The notes: generated from the letters alone by a model not told the origin. 64,000 nucleotides of DNA from Geminocystis sp. NIES-3708 (GCF_001548095.1 NZ_AP014815.1:1549656-1613655); one strand, 5' to 3'. Shown: positions 1 through 9,276, numbered from the stretch's first letter. Made by a program: numbers and translations.

Positions 1-973
1 TCTGAAATTGTGCTTCAGTTTCTCCCGGAAAACCGACAATGGCATCGGCACTAATAGAAGCATGGGGCATATAATGACGAATTTTAGTAATAATATCCCT
101 ATAACGCTCATGGGTATAACCTCGTTTCATAGCCTTAAGAATGTCATTATCTCCCGATTGAAAGGGAATATGAAAATGTTCGCAAACTTTGGGTAATTCG
201 TGACAAGCCTGAATTAATCGCTCTGTAAAATAACGGGGGTGAGAAGTGGCAAAACGAATACGCTCAATGCCTTCCACATCATGAATGTAATAAAGTAAAT
301 CCGTAAAAGTATGTAAATTGCGTCCTGTTTCCGTCGTGCCGGGTAAATCTCGCCCATAGGCATCAATATTTTGACCTAATAACGTTACTTCTTTATAACC
401 TTGACGGGCAATCTCTTCAATTTCAGCTTTGATAGATTCAGGGGTGCGAGATTGTTCTACACCTCTTACATTTGGCACAACACAGTAGCTACATCTTTCA
501 TTACAACCATAAATAATATTTACCCATGCAGAAATTTCACTTTCACGGCGAGGCTTAGTAATATCTTCATAAATATGTATAGGATCAGTTGCTACAATTT
601 GATTACCAGCAAAAACTTGTTCTAATAAACTATCTAAACGATTAGCGTGTTGTGGTCCCATAACCAAGTCTAATTCAGGCACACGACGTAATAATTTTTC
701 TCCTTCCTGTTGAGCTACACATCCAGCTACAACTAAAGTAAAATCCGCTTCTTGGTGTTTCCGTTTTGCTTGTCTGCCTAAATAAGAATAAACTTTTTGC
801 TCGGCATTATCTCTAATGGTGCAAGTATTATAAACAATAAGATTAGCGTTATTAGGGTCTTCGGTAAATTCAAAACCCATATTTTCTAAAATACCGCCCA
901 TGCGTTCAGAGTCTGCTTTATTCATCTGACAACCAAAAGTAACGATATTATAGAGACGTTTTTTATCAGTCAT
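1..973 (-). CDS. miaB: MiaB, tRNA-2-methylthio-N6-dimethylallyladenosine synthase (C-terminus outside window)
   Basis: Radical-SAM methylthiotransferase that adds the methylthio group to i6A37 of tRNAs. Only the first ~324 codons are in the window; the frame runs open through base 1. The start is the ATG at 971-973. The N-terminal UPF0004 domain shows the cluster cysteines in FGCQMN (Cys15) and YNTCTIR (Cys51). The radical SAM motif CNERCSYC lies near residues 157-164, and the segment ending at the window edge ([13 protein letters not shown]) is typical of the MiaB core. No partner gene is visible downstream. Assignment is by motif reading, and the family is very well conserved. Confidence 0.93.
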   Translation of the reverse strand, partial: MTDKKRLYNIVTFGCQMNKADSERMGGILENMGFEFTEDPNNANLIVYNTCTIRDNAEQKVYSYLGRQAKRKHQEADFTLVVAGCVAQQEGEKLLRRVPELDLVMGPQHANRLDSLLEQVFAGNQIVATDPIHIYEDITKPRRESEISAWVNIIYGCNERCSYCVVPNVRGVEQSRTPESIKAEIEEIARQGYKEVTLLGQNIDAYGRDLPGTTETGRNLHTFTDLLYYIHDVEGIERIRFATSHPRYFTERLIQACHELPKVCEHFHIPFQSGDNDILKAMKRGYTHERYRDIITKIRHYMPHASISADAIVGFPGETEAQFQ

Positions 974-1176
974 AGTTTATATAAAAATAATCATAAAATT
1001 GAGCTTAATCTTCCTAGTATAGAGCAATTATTAATGAATTATTTGGAATAGTTAACTTTTTAGCCATGAATTTAATTAATTTTACCTAAGTATTCATGGG
1101 TTTACTTTTATGAAATTTTAGTAAATAAAGCAGTATTTTTCGTTATTTTTTTGACGATGAATTATGAGTATTTATC

Positions 1177-1190
1177 CCCATCAAAATGGG
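1177..1190. other. Short perfect hairpin in the miaB / 1268 intergenic region
   Basis: CCCAT (1177-1181) pairs with ATGGG (1186-1190) around a CAAA loop. It lies between the divergent miaB and the small secreted-protein gene, about 80 bases before the latter's start. There is no T-run, so it is not a clear terminator; it could be a 5'UTR structure or operator. The rest of 974-1267 shows only AT-rich sequence and, at 1254-1260, a purine-rich ribosome binding site (AGAGAGG). Confidence 0.3.
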
Positions 1191-1267
1191 TGTTTATGTC
1201 ATGGTTTCAAAATGTATTAAAAGTTAAGATCAAGATATAGATAGGATAAGTAAAGAGAGGTGAGACG

Positions 1268-1669
1268 ATGAAAACTTTAAAAATAGTTGTCTCAATTATC
1301 AGTTTAACTTCAGCATTCTCATTAATCCCTACAGGAATAGCATCTGCTCAAGTATCAATGTCTGGTGGTTTTATGGAAACAAGAATCGATCAAAGTTCTA
1401 TTTCTGCTTCCGTGGAATGTATTATTAATCAACCGATAAATAATATGAAAGGCATTCAATTAACAATAGAGCATCTAAACCCTGGCACTACAACATCTAG
1501 TATTAGATCATTGACTGTCATGGGTATTACTGAATCTAGTATATCTTCAGACCAATTATCCCCTAATGATATAGGAAATCAAGCCATTAATCCTTTAATA
1601 GTTATTAATAATGGTTCTAATCGTAGTTTAGATAGTGAGTATTCATCCGTCAGTGGTGGGTTGGAATAA
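1268..1669 (+). CDS. Small secreted hypothetical protein
   Basis: 133 residues; I do not recognise a family. The N-terminus is a clear Sec signal peptide (Lys, hydrophobic core, cleavage expected after ASA near residue 27). The mature part is rich in Ser, Asn, Ile and Gly with no obvious catalytic motif and one Cys (in VECIIN). A good Shine-Dalgarno (AGAGAGGTG) sits seven bases before the ATG. It is convergent with psbD, whose terminator hairpin lies just past its stop. A periplasmic or cell-surface protein is likely; nothing more specific can be said. Confidence 0.7.
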   Translation: MKTLKIVVSIISLTSAFSLIPTGIASAQVSMSGGFMETRIDQSSISASVECIINQPINNMKGIQLTIEHLNPGTTTSSIRSLTVMGITESSISSDQLSPNDIGNQAINPLIVINNGSNRSLDSEYSSVSGGLE

Positions 1670-1674
1670 TTTTC

Positions 1675-1701
1675 AAAAAAAATAGCCCCAGAATCAGGGC
1701 T
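1675..1701 (-). terminator. Rho-independent terminator of psbD
   Basis: Read on the minus strand, AGCCC and GGGCT (1697-1701 and 1684-1688) form a stem with an eight-base loop. One base follows and then eight T (1682-1675). It lies 30 bases after the psbD stop, which supports psbD being transcribed alone. Confidence 0.8.
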
Positions 1702-1730
1702 TGGAATTGATATTAAATTTATCTTTTGAA

Positions 1731-2786
1731 TTAGAGAGCGTTACCACGTGGTAATACTTCTTCAGGGAAGACAAATTTTTCGTGGGGTTGATCTTGAGGT
1801 GCCATCCATGCACGTAAACCTTCATTCAACAAAATATTTTTGGTGTAGAAAGTTTCAAATTCAGGATCTTCCGCCGCTCTTAATTCTTGAGAGACGAAGT
1901 CATAAGCACGGAGGTTAAAAGCTAAACCAACGATACCAATGGAACTCATCCACAAACCAGTAACAGGTACAAACAACATGAAGAAGTGTAACCAACGTTT
2001 GTTGGAGAATGCGATACCAAAAATTTGAGACCAGAAACGGTTAGCTGTTACCATGGAGTAGGTTTCTTCAGCTTGGGTAGGTTCAAACGCGCGGAAAGTG
2101 TTTGCCTGTTCACCATCTTGGAATAAGGTGTTTTCTACCGTTGCACCATGAATAGCACAAAGTAATGCACCACCTAAAATTCCTGCCACACCCATCATAT
2201 GGAAGGGGTTGAGTGTCCAGTTATGAAATCCTTGTAAGAACAAGATAAAGCGGAAAATTCCTGCTACTCCAAAAGAAGGAGCAAAAAACCAGCTAGATTG
2301 TCCGAGGGGATACATTAAGAAAACACTTACAAATACAGCAATAGGACCAGAGAAAGCGATGGCATTATAAGGACGAATCCCTACAAGACGAGAAATCTCA
2401 AATTGACGCAACATGAAGCCAATTAAAGCAAAAGCTCCGTGTAATGCGACGAAAGGCCACAAACCACCGATTTGAAACCAGCGAGTTAAACTGCCTTGAG
2501 CTTCAGGACCCCACAAAAACAGTAAGGAGTGTCCAAAAACATCAGCAGGAGACGAGACAGCTACAGTTAAGAAGTTAGCACCTTCAAGGTAGGAACTAGC
2601 TAAACCATGGGTGTACCAAGAAGTAACGAAGGTAGTACCAGTTAACCAACCACCTAATGCTAAATAAGCACAAGGGAATAGTAGGATACCAGACCAACCA
2701 ACAAAGACAAATCTATCTCTTTTGAGCCAGTCATCAAGGGTATCAAATAACCCTCTTTCCGGCACACGTCCGACTGCAATGGTCAT
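1731..2786 (-). CDS. psbD: Photosystem II D2 protein (stand-alone psbD copy)
   Basis: D2 reaction-centre core protein of photosystem II, 351 residues, matching the usual length. The N-terminus [15 protein letters not shown] and C-terminus PRGNAL are classic D2. Five membrane helices are evident, with the HGAFALIGF and [10 protein letters not shown] segments that hold pigment and iron ligands. In cyanobacteria one psbD copy overlaps psbC; here the gene ends in its own terminator and is followed by a convergent unrelated gene, so this is the monocistronic psbD2-type copy. In well-studied cyanobacteria that copy is induced by strong light; here this is inference. The start ATG is followed directly by the canonical sequence. 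Confidence 0.98.
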   Translation of the reverse strand: MTIAVGRVPERGLFDTLDDWLKRDRFVFVGWSGILLFPCAYLALGGWLTGTTFVTSWYTHGLASSYLEGANFLTVAVSSPADVFGHSLLFLWGPEAQGSLTRWFQIGGLWPFVALHGAFALIGFMLRQFEISRLVGIRPYNAIAFSGPIAVFVSVFLMYPLGQSSWFFAPSFGVAGIFRFILFLQGFHNWTLNPFHMMGVAGILGGALLCAIHGATVENTLFQDGEQANTFRAFEPTQAEETYSMVTANRFWSQIFGIAFSNKRWLHFFMLFVPVTGLWMSSIGIVGLAFNLRAYDFVSQELRAAEDPEFETFYTKNILLNEGLRAWMAPQDQPHEKFVFPEEVLPRGNAL

Positions 2787-2903
2787 AAAATAAACTCCGA
2801 ATGAATATAATTACTAAAACGTTATTTTTGAAGTTTTTTCTCGGTCTCAACTTCTAATTATGATGTTTTTCTGAGAAATATTTACTTTTCTTAACGTTAA
2901 CTT

Positions 2904-2931
2904 ATAGTAACATTTTATGGGAAGATTGCAA
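2904..2931 (-). promoter_or_regulatory. Putative psbD promoter
   Basis: On the minus strand TTGCAA (2931-2926) and TACTAT (2909-2904) are spaced by 16 bases and fit -35 and -10 boxes, leaving a leader of roughly 110 bases. Just downstream lies the palindrome TTAACGTTAA (2891-2900), a possible operator. Prediction from sequence only. Confidence 0.45.
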
Positions 2932-3033
2932 TATTTGACAACTAAATTGTTAAAAAATCCTTAAAAATATTAAAATTAGTTAAGTTTATCCCTTTTTCCT
3001 GTAACTTAAAGTAATTAAAATTTAAGAACAATT

Positions 3034-3306
3034 ATGTTTACCATTGATTTATTAGTTAGATACATTCCCGTACCCTTATCCGTCGAAAAAAAAGAAGAGT
3101 CTGAAGCACAAGCTCTTTATAACAGTATTTTAGAAATAATAAAAAGTGAAGAAGTACAAATTATTCAATTAACCTGTGATAAACAGATTGATAAAAAAAT
3201 TGCCGTGTTAAGTAATCAAGTGACAGGAGTTGTAATTTCTCAGAAAGATGCTGTCAATGCAGGTGGGAAAGCACCCGGATTTTTTGCTGCTTTAACGGAA
3301 AAATAG
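3034..3306 (+). CDS. UPF0367 family protein
   Basis: 90 residues, no signal peptide or membrane segment. The pattern MFTIDL, a central QLTCD...KKIAVLS block and the C-terminal PGFFA tail match UPF0367, a small family almost confined to cyanobacteria and plastids. Function is unknown. It is divergent from psbD (247 bases apart) and followed after 50 bases by an ABC ATPase on the same strand. Confidence 0.82.
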   Translation: MFTIDLLVRYIPVPLSVEKKEESEAQALYNSILEIIKSEEVQIIQLTCDKQIDKKIAVLSNQVTGVVISQKDAVNAGGKAPGFFAALTEK

Positions 3307-3356
3307 ACAACAGAGTTGTAAGTAATAAGTAATAAGTTTTTTTATCATTCACCACC

Positions 3357-4022
3357 TTGAAGAAATCTGAATTTGCGATCGTTGTTGAGAATTTGAGTTT
3401 TGGTTGGAATCCTCAAACTAATATTTTAAACTCATGTAATCTCCATGTCCCAAAAGGACAGTTTTGGATGTTGTTAGGTAATAATGGCTGTGGAAAGTCA
3501 ACTCTTTTGAGATTATTAGCTGGTTTATTAATTCCTGATAGTGGTACAGTAAAAACCGAGCCTCCTTTAGGATTTGTATTTCAAAATCCAGATCATCAAT
3601 TAGTGATGCCCACTGTTGCGGCAGATATAGCTTTCGGATTGGTAGAGGAAAAACTAAACCTATCCCAAGTCAAATTAAGGGTACAAGAAGCATTAACAGC
3701 GGTTAATCTTTTGGAATTAGAACGTCGTCCCATTTACGCTTTAAGCGGTGGGCAAAAACAACGTATTGCCATTGCCGGTGCTATTGCTCGTCATTGTCAA
3801 GTATTATTATTAGATGAACCGACTGCATTATTAGATCCCGATACTCAAATAGAATTAGTCGCCTTAGTACAAAAATTGGTCAAAGAAAGAGGAATGACTG
3901 CATTATGGGTAACTCATCGTTTAGAAGAATTAAACTATGCTGATGGTTATTTTTTATTAAAACAAGGAGAAGTCGTAAGTCAGGGTAATCCACAAGAACT
4001 ATTTGAAAAGATGTGGCAATAA
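3357..4022 (+). CDS. ABC transporter ATPase, ECF/CbiO-like
   Basis: 221-residue single-domain ATPase. Walker A is GNNGCGKST, the Q-loop lies in FQNPDHQLVMPTVAADIAFG, the signature is LSGGQKQR, Walker B LLLDEPTALLD and the switch His is in WVTHR. The NPDHQ..MPTV.ADIAFG block is typical of energy-coupling-factor / CbiO-type ATPases for cobalt, biotin or metal uptake. No membrane partner is adjacent, as is common for cyanobacterial ECF components. The start is a TTG at 3357; no good ATG exists upstream of the first conserved strand, so the exact start is uncertain. Confidence 0.85.
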   Translation: MKKSEFAIVVENLSFGWNPQTNILNSCNLHVPKGQFWMLLGNNGCGKSTLLRLLAGLLIPDSGTVKTEPPLGFVFQNPDHQLVMPTVAADIAFGLVEEKLNLSQVKLRVQEALTAVNLLELERRPIYALSGGQKQRIAIAGAIARHCQVLLLDEPTALLDPDTQIELVALVQKLVKERGMTALWVTHRLEELNYADGYFLLKQGEVVSQGNPQELFEKMWQ

Positions 4023-4108
4023 ATACACCGAAGATCTTAAATTTTTGTTAAAATTTACCATTATGACATCGCAAAAAAAACCCTTAGTTAAATAATATAT
4101 GCAAAGAA

Positions 4109-4654
4109 ATGGTTTCTACTACTTCTCAAGCTATCTTGTTGGTAGATGGCTACAATATAATTGGGACATGGTACTGGCTTAAAAAAATTAGAGATAAAAA
4201 CGGCTTAGAACACGCCAGAGACTCTTTAATTGAGAGTTTGGTTAATTATACGGGTTACAAAGCACTAGAAGCAAAAATAGTTTTTGATGCTCATTATCAA
4301 AAAACTCCTAGTTATGAAGAAAAACATGGTAAAAACGTATCAGTTCACTACACATCTTATTCTGAAACTGCGGATACCTACATAGAAAAATTTTGTGCAT
4401 CTTTTCCTCGCCGAAATCCTGAAACCGATACAAGAATAATTGTCGCTACTTCAGATCAAGCACAACGTCATACTGTTGTCGGATATGGGGCAGAATGGCT
4501 ATCAGCTCAAGGATTAGCTAAAGAAATTGATTCAACTAAAACTAAAGAAAAGCCTAACTTTCGCCCTCGACAGAAATCTCAGGGGCGTTTTCTTTTTAAT
4601 TCTCTGGATACAAAAACTCAAACGGCTTTAGCTAAAATGCGTTTTGGTAATTAG
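4109..4654 (+). CDS. NYN-domain (YacP-like) endoribonuclease
   Basis: 181 residues. LLVDGYNIIG near the N-terminus holds the first metal-binding Asp, VFDAHYQ the second, and VATSDQAQ the third acidic patch, which is the PIN/NYN nuclease fold of the YacP (Rae1) family. Bacillus Rae1 cleaves mRNA on the ribosome; in cyanobacteria the role is untested. The C-terminal tail is Lys/Arg-rich (RPRQKSQGR), suiting RNA contact. It stands alone, 86 bases after the ABC ATPase. Confidence 0.82.
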   Translation: MVSTTSQAILLVDGYNIIGTWYWLKKIRDKNGLEHARDSLIESLVNYTGYKALEAKIVFDAHYQKTPSYEEKHGKNVSVHYTSYSETADTYIEKFCASFPRRNPETDTRIIVATSDQAQRHTVVGYGAEWLSAQGLAKEIDSTKTKEKPNFRPRQKSQGRFLFNSLDTKTQTALAKMRFGN

Positions 4655-4972
4655 AGGTTATTTTATAAGTAGAATAAAGTCTTTTAAAACAGGATTTTTG
4701 ATCATTTAAGTTGACTACTGATGAGTGAGTAAAATTGATTGTGCATTTTAGTTTTGTCAAAGCTTTGGTAACAATGGATTTAAACTTATTGCCTCTATAC
4801 AATTAATTTTACATGAGTACTTAATCGTTAATTTGAAACTTCAGACAAAATCTGAGTAAAATAAACCTTGTTTTGTAACCTAAACTATAAATGGAAGGAA
4901 AGTATCCTTAAATTTTTGTCTGAAATCACAAAGTTTGTACTATTATACTAGAGTCATTGAGGAATTAAACAA
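4655..4972. other. Intergenic leader region before sepF
   Basis: 318 bases without a credible gene. It holds AT-rich sequence and a possible -10 box (TATTAT or TATACT near 4940-4948) about 30 bases before the sepF start. A TTGTCT 19 bases before TATTAT could be a weak -35. No hairpin or RNA gene was recognised. Confidence 0.4.
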
Positions 4973-5635
4973 GTGAGTAATTTTTTAGGTAAATTAAAAG
5001 ATATTATTGGTGGAGGTCAACAGGATTACCAATATTACGAGGATGAAATTGAGAGTTTAGCAACTCAAAATTCATTGGAAGAAGAAAAAATTGTTGAACC
5101 AGTTATGGAATCACAACCTGAAACCCCTGTACAATCTTCTACTCCTTCTCGTCGTCGTCATCGTGATAAATCCGCCCTTAAAATGGAGTTACCTTCATCA
5201 TCTTATCTTGATATGGACGGTAGTAGTATCGGAAGCAGCTTACCAAATAACGTTATCGGAATGCCAGGAGTTAATAACATTGTGAATGAAGTAGTAGTAA
5301 TCGAGCCCCACTCTTTTGATGAAATTCCCCAGGTAATTCAAACTTTAAAAGAGCAAAGATGTGTGGTATTAAACTTAAATATAATGGAACCAGATGAAGC
5401 TCAAAGAGCCGTGGACTTTGTGGCTGGTGGTACTTACGCCATTGATGGTCATCAAGAAAGAATAGGAGAAAGTATCTTTTTATTCACTCCCAGAAGTGTT
5501 AAAGTTAGTACTGTATCTGGTAATTCTTATCAAGTTAGAGAACCCATGGTCAGCAGTAGTACTTTAGGTAGTTCTTTTTCTGAATCTCTCTGGGAAGGTG
5601 ATTCCACATCATTATCTGATCCCATCGCACAGTAA
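4973..5635 (+). CDS. sepF: Cell division protein SepF
   Basis: 220 residues with GTG start. An N-terminal amphipathic membrane-binding helix ([11 protein letters not shown]) is followed by a charged, Ser/Pro-rich linker (residues ~20-100) and the SepF core (~105-190) with [32 protein letters not shown] and IFLFTPRSV. SepF (YlmF, Cdv2 in cyanobacteria) bundles FtsZ and anchors the Z ring. The next gene, proC, is the usual cyanobacterial and Gram-positive neighbour of sepF. Confidence 0.95.
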   Translation: MSNFLGKLKDIIGGGQQDYQYYEDEIESLATQNSLEEEKIVEPVMESQPETPVQSSTPSRRRHRDKSALKMELPSSSYLDMDGSSIGSSLPNNVIGMPGVNNIVNEVVVIEPHSFDEIPQVIQTLKEQRCVVLNLNIMEPDEAQRAVDFVAGGTYAIDGHQERIGESIFLFTPRSVKVSTVSGNSYQVREPMVSSSTLGSSFSESLWEGDSTSLSDPIAQ

Positions 5636-5640
5636 AATAA

Positions 5641-5680
5641 TTAGGAATTAGGAATTAGGAATTAGAAATTAAAAATTAGG
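5641..5680. repeat. Tandem heptamer repeat TTAGGAA
   Basis: TTAGGAA occurs three times head to tail (5641-5661), then in decayed form (TTAGAAA, TTAAAAA, TTAGG) up to 5680, filling the sepF-proC gap. It resembles the short tandemly repeated repetitive sequences of cyanobacteria. Confidence 0.8.
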
Positions 5681-5687
5681 TAGAAAA

Positions 5688-6497
5688 GTGTCATTTAAAA
5701 TAGGTGTTATTGGCGGTGGAGTAATGGCAGAAGCGATTATTTCTCGCCTAATTCAAGAAAAAATATATAGTTCGTCAGAGATTATCATCAGTGAGCCTTC
5801 GATTACACGTCGTCAGTTTTGGCAGGAAAAATATTCAGTTACTATTACAGAAAAAAATCAAGAAATTTTAGACAATGCCGACATAATTATTTTGGCGATT
5901 AAACCTCAAATTTTCTCCACAGTAATCTCAGATTTAACTTTCAATTTTCAGACAAAAAATCCTTTAATTCTCTCAATTTTAGCGGGAGTTTCTTTGGACA
6001 AATTAGCCCAAGGATTTCCTCAATTTCCCCTTGTAAGAGTTATGCCCAATACTCCAGCTATTGTCGGGGAAGGAATGACTGCTATTAGTCCAAATAACCT
6101 TGTTTCTGAAAAGCAATTGACCACTACCCTGTCTATTTTTAACGCTATTGGATCTGTGATTGAAATACCAGAATATTTAATGGATGCCGTAACTGGTTTA
6201 TCTGGCTCTGGTCCTGCTTTTGTAGCATTAATGATTGAGGCTTTAGCTGATGGGGGTGTGGCGGCGGGTTTACCTCGCATAATTGCCTTACAATTAGCAA
6301 CACAAACGGTTTTAGGCACTGCCCAATTAGTGAAACAACAAAATTTACACCCTGCTTTATTGAAAGATCAAGTTACAAGTCCAGGAGGCACGACTATAGC
6401 TGGAGTGGCACAATTAGAAAAAAATGGTTTCCGTAATGCTGTTATTTCTGCAGTAACTGCTGCTTATCAAAGATCTCAACAGTTAGGAAATAGTTAA
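5688..6497 (+). CDS. proC: Pyrroline-5-carboxylate reductase
   Basis: 269 residues; reduces pyrroline-5-carboxylate to proline with NAD(P)H. The Rossmann motif GVIGGGVMAEAI is at the N-terminus; the C-terminal domain shows VTGLSGSGPAF and DQVTSPGGTTIAG, the proline-binding signature. The start is GTG at 5688; GTG is also used by sepF just upstream, and no closer ATG precedes the Rossmann strand. Length is normal. Confidence 0.97.
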   Translation: MSFKIGVIGGGVMAEAIISRLIQEKIYSSSEIIISEPSITRRQFWQEKYSVTITEKNQEILDNADIIILAIKPQIFSTVISDLTFNFQTKNPLILSILAGVSLDKLAQGFPQFPLVRVMPNTPAIVGEGMTAISPNNLVSEKQLTTTLSIFNAIGSVIEIPEYLMDAVTGLSGSGPAFVALMIEALADGGVAAGLPRIIALQLATQTVLGTAQLVKQQNLHPALLKDQVTSPGGTTIAGVAQLEKNGFRNAVISAVTAAYQRSQQLGNS

Positions 6498-6662
6498 AGA
6501 AAACTTTCGTATTTAGTTAATAGTTACTTTTTATAACTTTTTATAACATTAATAAAAAGATAGAAAAATAAGTAGTTAAAATAGAAGGTAGAGCAAATCA
6601 GAACCTTAAGTTTTTTGCTTAGTGCTAGGGGAAACCGACTATTAATAGAGAGGATTTGCACT

Positions 6663-6764
6663 ATGACTTTAGAATACATTAATACTATTTGGATTGTATC
6701 TATTATTACGATCGCCAGTATTGTTTTACTTCCTGCTATCGCATGGATTATTGAGCATAAATAA
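6663..6764 (+). CDS. 33-residue single-span membrane mini-protein
   Basis: Reads MTLEYINTIWIVSII, a hydrophobic core with LLPAIAW, and ends IIEHK. One transmembrane helix covers nearly the whole chain. A strong Shine-Dalgarno (AGAGAGGA, 6647-6654) lies eight bases before the ATG. Size and LPA/PA motif recall small photosystem, cytochrome b6f or NDH-1 subunits of cyanobacteria, but I cannot match it to a named one (not PsbX, PetN, PetM, PsbM or PsaM as I know them). It is flanked by 165 and 253 non-coding bases. Confidence 0.55.
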   Translation: MTLEYINTIWIVSIITIASIVLLPAIAWIIEHK

Positions 6765-6961
6765 CTCAACTGGTCATAAATGGACAGAGATCACATTAAA
6801 CAATAAAATCAATTTAAGGTAACAAATTATCAATTTTCAGCCAAAACACATTTAATTGTTATCTTTTAAAATTAGCAAAAAATTAAAGAAACTATTACAA
6901 TATTGCCGAACTTTTTAGAGGAATCTAATTTAATAAATTGCTTATTGGTTTTTAATTGGTT

Positions 6962-6982
6962 GGGTGAATAATGCTTTCACCC
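6962..6982. repeat. Inverted repeat GGGTGAA-TTCACCC followed by TTACA
   Basis: A seven-base perfect stem around TTAATGCT-type loop sequence, followed by CTTACA. A related hairpin with the same trailing TTACA occurs at 36913-36930. It lies 36 bases beyond the fabG stop and may act as a weak terminator, but has no T-run on either strand. Confidence 0.55.
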
Positions 6983-7017
6983 TTACAGTTGTTTGGTTTT
7001 AATGTTTAATCAATAAA

Positions 7018-7779
7018 TTACATTACCATGCCACCATCAACGTTAAAAACTTGTCCTGTAATATAATTAGAGGCGTTATCTGCAGCTAAAAAGCGAATCA
7101 TTCCTGCAATTTCTTCTGGCTTACCATAACGATTAAGGGGGATCATTTTTAAGATTTCTTCCGCTTGTAAACCTTCTGTCATATCAGTTTCGATAAATCC
7201 GGGTGCAACGGCATTAACAGTAACACCACGACTAGAAAACTCTTTAGCGAGGGTTTTCGTTAAACCAATAACCCCAGCTTTTGCGGCACTATAATTGGCT
7301 TGTCCCGGATTACCCATTTGTCCTGCTACTGATGAAATATTAATAATTCTTCCACTTCTTTGCTTTAACATAATTTTACTAGCGGCTTTACAACATAAAA
7401 ATACCCCTGTTAAATTAAGGTTAATTACCTGTTGCCAATCTTCTAATTTCATTCGCAACATTAAAGTATCACGAGTAATTCCAGCATTATTGACTAAAAT
7501 ATCAATTCTTCCCCATTTACTAGTAGTTTGTTTAAACATTTCTTCTACTGCTTCTTGTTGAGATACATCCGCACTAATAGCGATGGCTTCTCCTCCAGCA
7601 CTTATAATTTCATTAACAACATTATCTGCCGCTTGAGAGTTACTTGCATAATTAACAACAACCTTTGCACCTTCAGAGGCTAGAGTAATAGCTGTAGCTT
7701 TGCCAATACCTCTGGATGCACCTGTAACGATGGCAACTTGATCTTTTAATCTTTGTAAATTAGAGGGTAAAAGTTCCAT
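7018..7779 (-). CDS. fabG: 3-oxoacyl-[acyl-carrier-protein] reductase FabG
   Basis: 253-residue SDR enzyme of the fatty acid elongation cycle. Shows TGASRGIG (NADP binding), NNAGIT, the catalytic Ser in NISSVAGQMGN, the YSAAK tetrad Tyr/Lys, and the C-terminal GQVFNVDGGMVM typical of FabG. Single gene, divergent from the chelatase gene at 7878. Confidence 0.95.
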   Translation of the reverse strand: MELLPSNLQRLKDQVAIVTGASRGIGKATAITLASEGAKVVVNYASNSQAADNVVNEIISAGGEAIAISADVSQQEAVEEMFKQTTSKWGRIDILVNNAGITRDTLMLRMKLEDWQQVINLNLTGVFLCCKAASKIMLKQRSGRIINISSVAGQMGNPGQANYSAAKAGVIGLTKTLAKEFSSRGVTVNAVAPGFIETDMTEGLQAEEILKMIPLNRYGKPEEIAGMIRFLAADNASNYITGQVFNVDGGMVM

Positions 7780-7816
7780 AATAGATAAAATATTGAGATG
7801 TCTAATAAATAATCAA

Positions 7817-7837
7817 TAACTATTAACTATTAACTAT
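7817..7837. repeat. Tandem heptamer repeat TAACTAT (three copies)
   Basis: Three exact TAACTAT units, followed by AT-rich TTATCAATTAT-type sequence up to the start codon of the next gene. It lies in the divergent fabG / chelatase promoter region. Confidence 0.8.
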
Positions 7838-7877
7838 TCCCTCTCAACTGTCAATTATTCATCATTAATTATCAATT

Positions 7878-8594
7878 ATGATAGCCTATATGTTAGTAGT
7901 CCATGGTAGTCGCAATTCTGCTTATCGTCAACAATTAGATCAATTACAACAATTAATTATTGAAAAATTGCATAGTCAAGGATTTACAGCACCTATCGTT
8001 ACAGCTTATTTGGAATTGGGAGATCAACCTTTATCAAAAAAAATTGTTAATTTTGCACAAAAATACGCTAAAAAAGGTTATACAACTCTCAAAATATTGC
8101 CTTTATTCTTATTATCTGGTACTCACGTTTTAAAAGACATCCCCGAAGAGGTGGAAATATCTCGTCCTTTTTCACCCCTTAAAATAGAATTGATGATTCA
8201 TTTAGGGCAAAGTGAAAATTTAATCACATTACTAGACAATAAATATCAACAACAACCCACCAATCACCGCATTTTATTAAGTCATGGTACAAAAATTGCT
8301 CAAGGTAATCAAGAATCTCAACAAATAGCTAAAAAATTAAAGGCAGAATCCGCTTATTGGTCAATTTCACCTAATCTTGCGACTATAGTTAATCAACTAC
8401 CGAACTCTTGTTCAAATAGTATTGGGATTCTTCCTTATTTCTTGTTTACAGGTAGAATTATAGATACAATTTACGATGAAATAAAATTACTACAAAAAAC
8501 TACCGACACGAAGTTAAATTTCATCTTTCCACTGGGTGCAACACCAGAACTAACAGAAGTAATAGTTCAATTAATTAAAACTTCTAATGTTTAA
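7878..8594 (+). CDS. Sirohydrochlorin chelatase, CbiX/SirB family
   Basis: 238 residues with two similar halves (the long CbiX form). The N-terminal half holds LVVHGSRN (metal-binding His) and a second conserved LPLFLLSGTHVLKDIP; the C-terminal half holds ILLSHGTK and GILPYFLFTGRI. The family inserts Fe2+ into sirohydrochlorin for sirohaem, or Co2+ for cobalamin; in cyanobacteria SirB-type Fe insertion is likely. Alone on its strand. Exact metal cannot be told from sequence. Confidence 0.85.
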   Translation: MIAYMLVVHGSRNSAYRQQLDQLQQLIIEKLHSQGFTAPIVTAYLELGDQPLSKKIVNFAQKYAKKGYTTLKILPLFLLSGTHVLKDIPEEVEISRPFSPLKIELMIHLGQSENLITLLDNKYQQQPTNHRILLSHGTKIAQGNQESQQIAKKLKAESAYWSISPNLATIVNQLPNSCSNSIGILPYFLFTGRIIDTIYDEIKLLQKTTDTKLNFIFPLGATPELTEVIVQLIKTSNV

Positions 8595-8633
8595 AGTTAC
8601 AACAAAAAAAATGAAAGTTTAATGAAGAGAAAA

Positions 8634-8727
8634 GACCCGAAGCCTACGCCCACCATAAGCATCTCGTATTGCTGCTACCTTCCGGTTCTGACAAGGTTTG
8701 AGCGTCACGATTGCATAAGTCCGAGTC
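8634..8727 (-). ncRNA. ffs: Signal recognition particle RNA (small 4.5S type)
   Basis: Read on the minus strand, the conserved apical segment TTGTCAGAACCGGAAGGTAG (GGTCAGG..CCGGAAGG..AGCAGCC-type SRP symmetric loop) is followed by CAGCA. The ends GACTCG (8727-8722) and CGGGTC (8639-8634) pair with further pairing inward, giving the expected long hairpin of about 94 bases. Small SRP RNA binds Ffh to target membrane proteins. A T-rich tail (TTTTCT) follows the 3' end. Confidence 0.93.
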
Positions 8728-8734
8728 AATTAAT

Positions 8735-8764
8735 ATTATAACACACAAAAGTCTATCAATACAA
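8735..8764 (-). promoter_or_regulatory. Promoter of the SRP RNA gene
   Basis: On the minus strand TTGTAT (8764-8759) and a perfect TATAAT (8740-8735) are separated by 18 bases; the RNA 5' end deduced from pairing lies eight bases past the -10 box. Confidence 0.65.
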
Positions 8765-8860
8765 GCTAAGATTCAGGATTTTTTTTGGTAGTAAAAATGA
8801 CAAGTGGTCAAAGTTAGTGGTAAAATGAAAAAAAGAAAATTAGAAAAAATCAATATAAAA

Positions 8861-9232
8861 ATGAGTAAAAAATTAGGTGTATTCTTATCATCTCTATTGT
8901 TAGCAGTTACAATGATGTTTTCAGCAATTAACCCTGCACTAGCTGATACTGTGGAAGTAAAAATGGGTGCTGATAATGGAGCTTTAGGATTTCAACCTGC
9001 GAAAGTAACAATTAATGCTGGTGATACCGTAAAATGGGTAAATAATAAATTGGCTCCTCATAATGTAGTATTTGATAGTTCTGTCAAGAATGCTGACAAA
9101 CTAAGCCATAAAGGTTTAGCATTTTCTGCTGGTGAATCTTTTGATATTACTTTTACCGAACCAGGGGAATATCCTTATTACTGTGAGCCTCATCGTGGTG
9201 CAGGAATGAATGGAGTAATTACAGTACAATAA
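8861..9232 (+). CDS. petE: Plastocyanin precursor
   Basis: Lumenal blue copper protein carrying electrons from cytochrome b6f to photosystem I. I choose the ATG at 8861 (123 residues), which gives a normal signal peptide (MSKKLGVFL... ending NPALA) and a mature chain from DTVEVKMG. In-frame GTG 8804 and ATG 8825 would add a basic, unusual extension. Copper ligands are seen: His in APHNVVF, Cys and His in YYCEPH, Met in GAGMNG. It ends in its own terminator. Confidence 0.96.
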   Translation: MSKKLGVFLSSLLLAVTMMFSAINPALADTVEVKMGADNGALGFQPAKVTINAGDTVKWVNNKLAPHNVVFDSSVKNADKLSHKGLAFSAGESFDITFTEPGEYPYYCEPHRGAGMNGVITVQ

Positions 9233-9276
9233 TTTATTTATTTTTTGTTACGAATTCAAAGTTTAAGAAATAATTG

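Noticed and set aside
8804-8860. Upstream GTG/ATG starts for plastocyanin
   Set aside because: They add a basic stretch before a complete signal peptide; no Shine-Dalgarno favours them.
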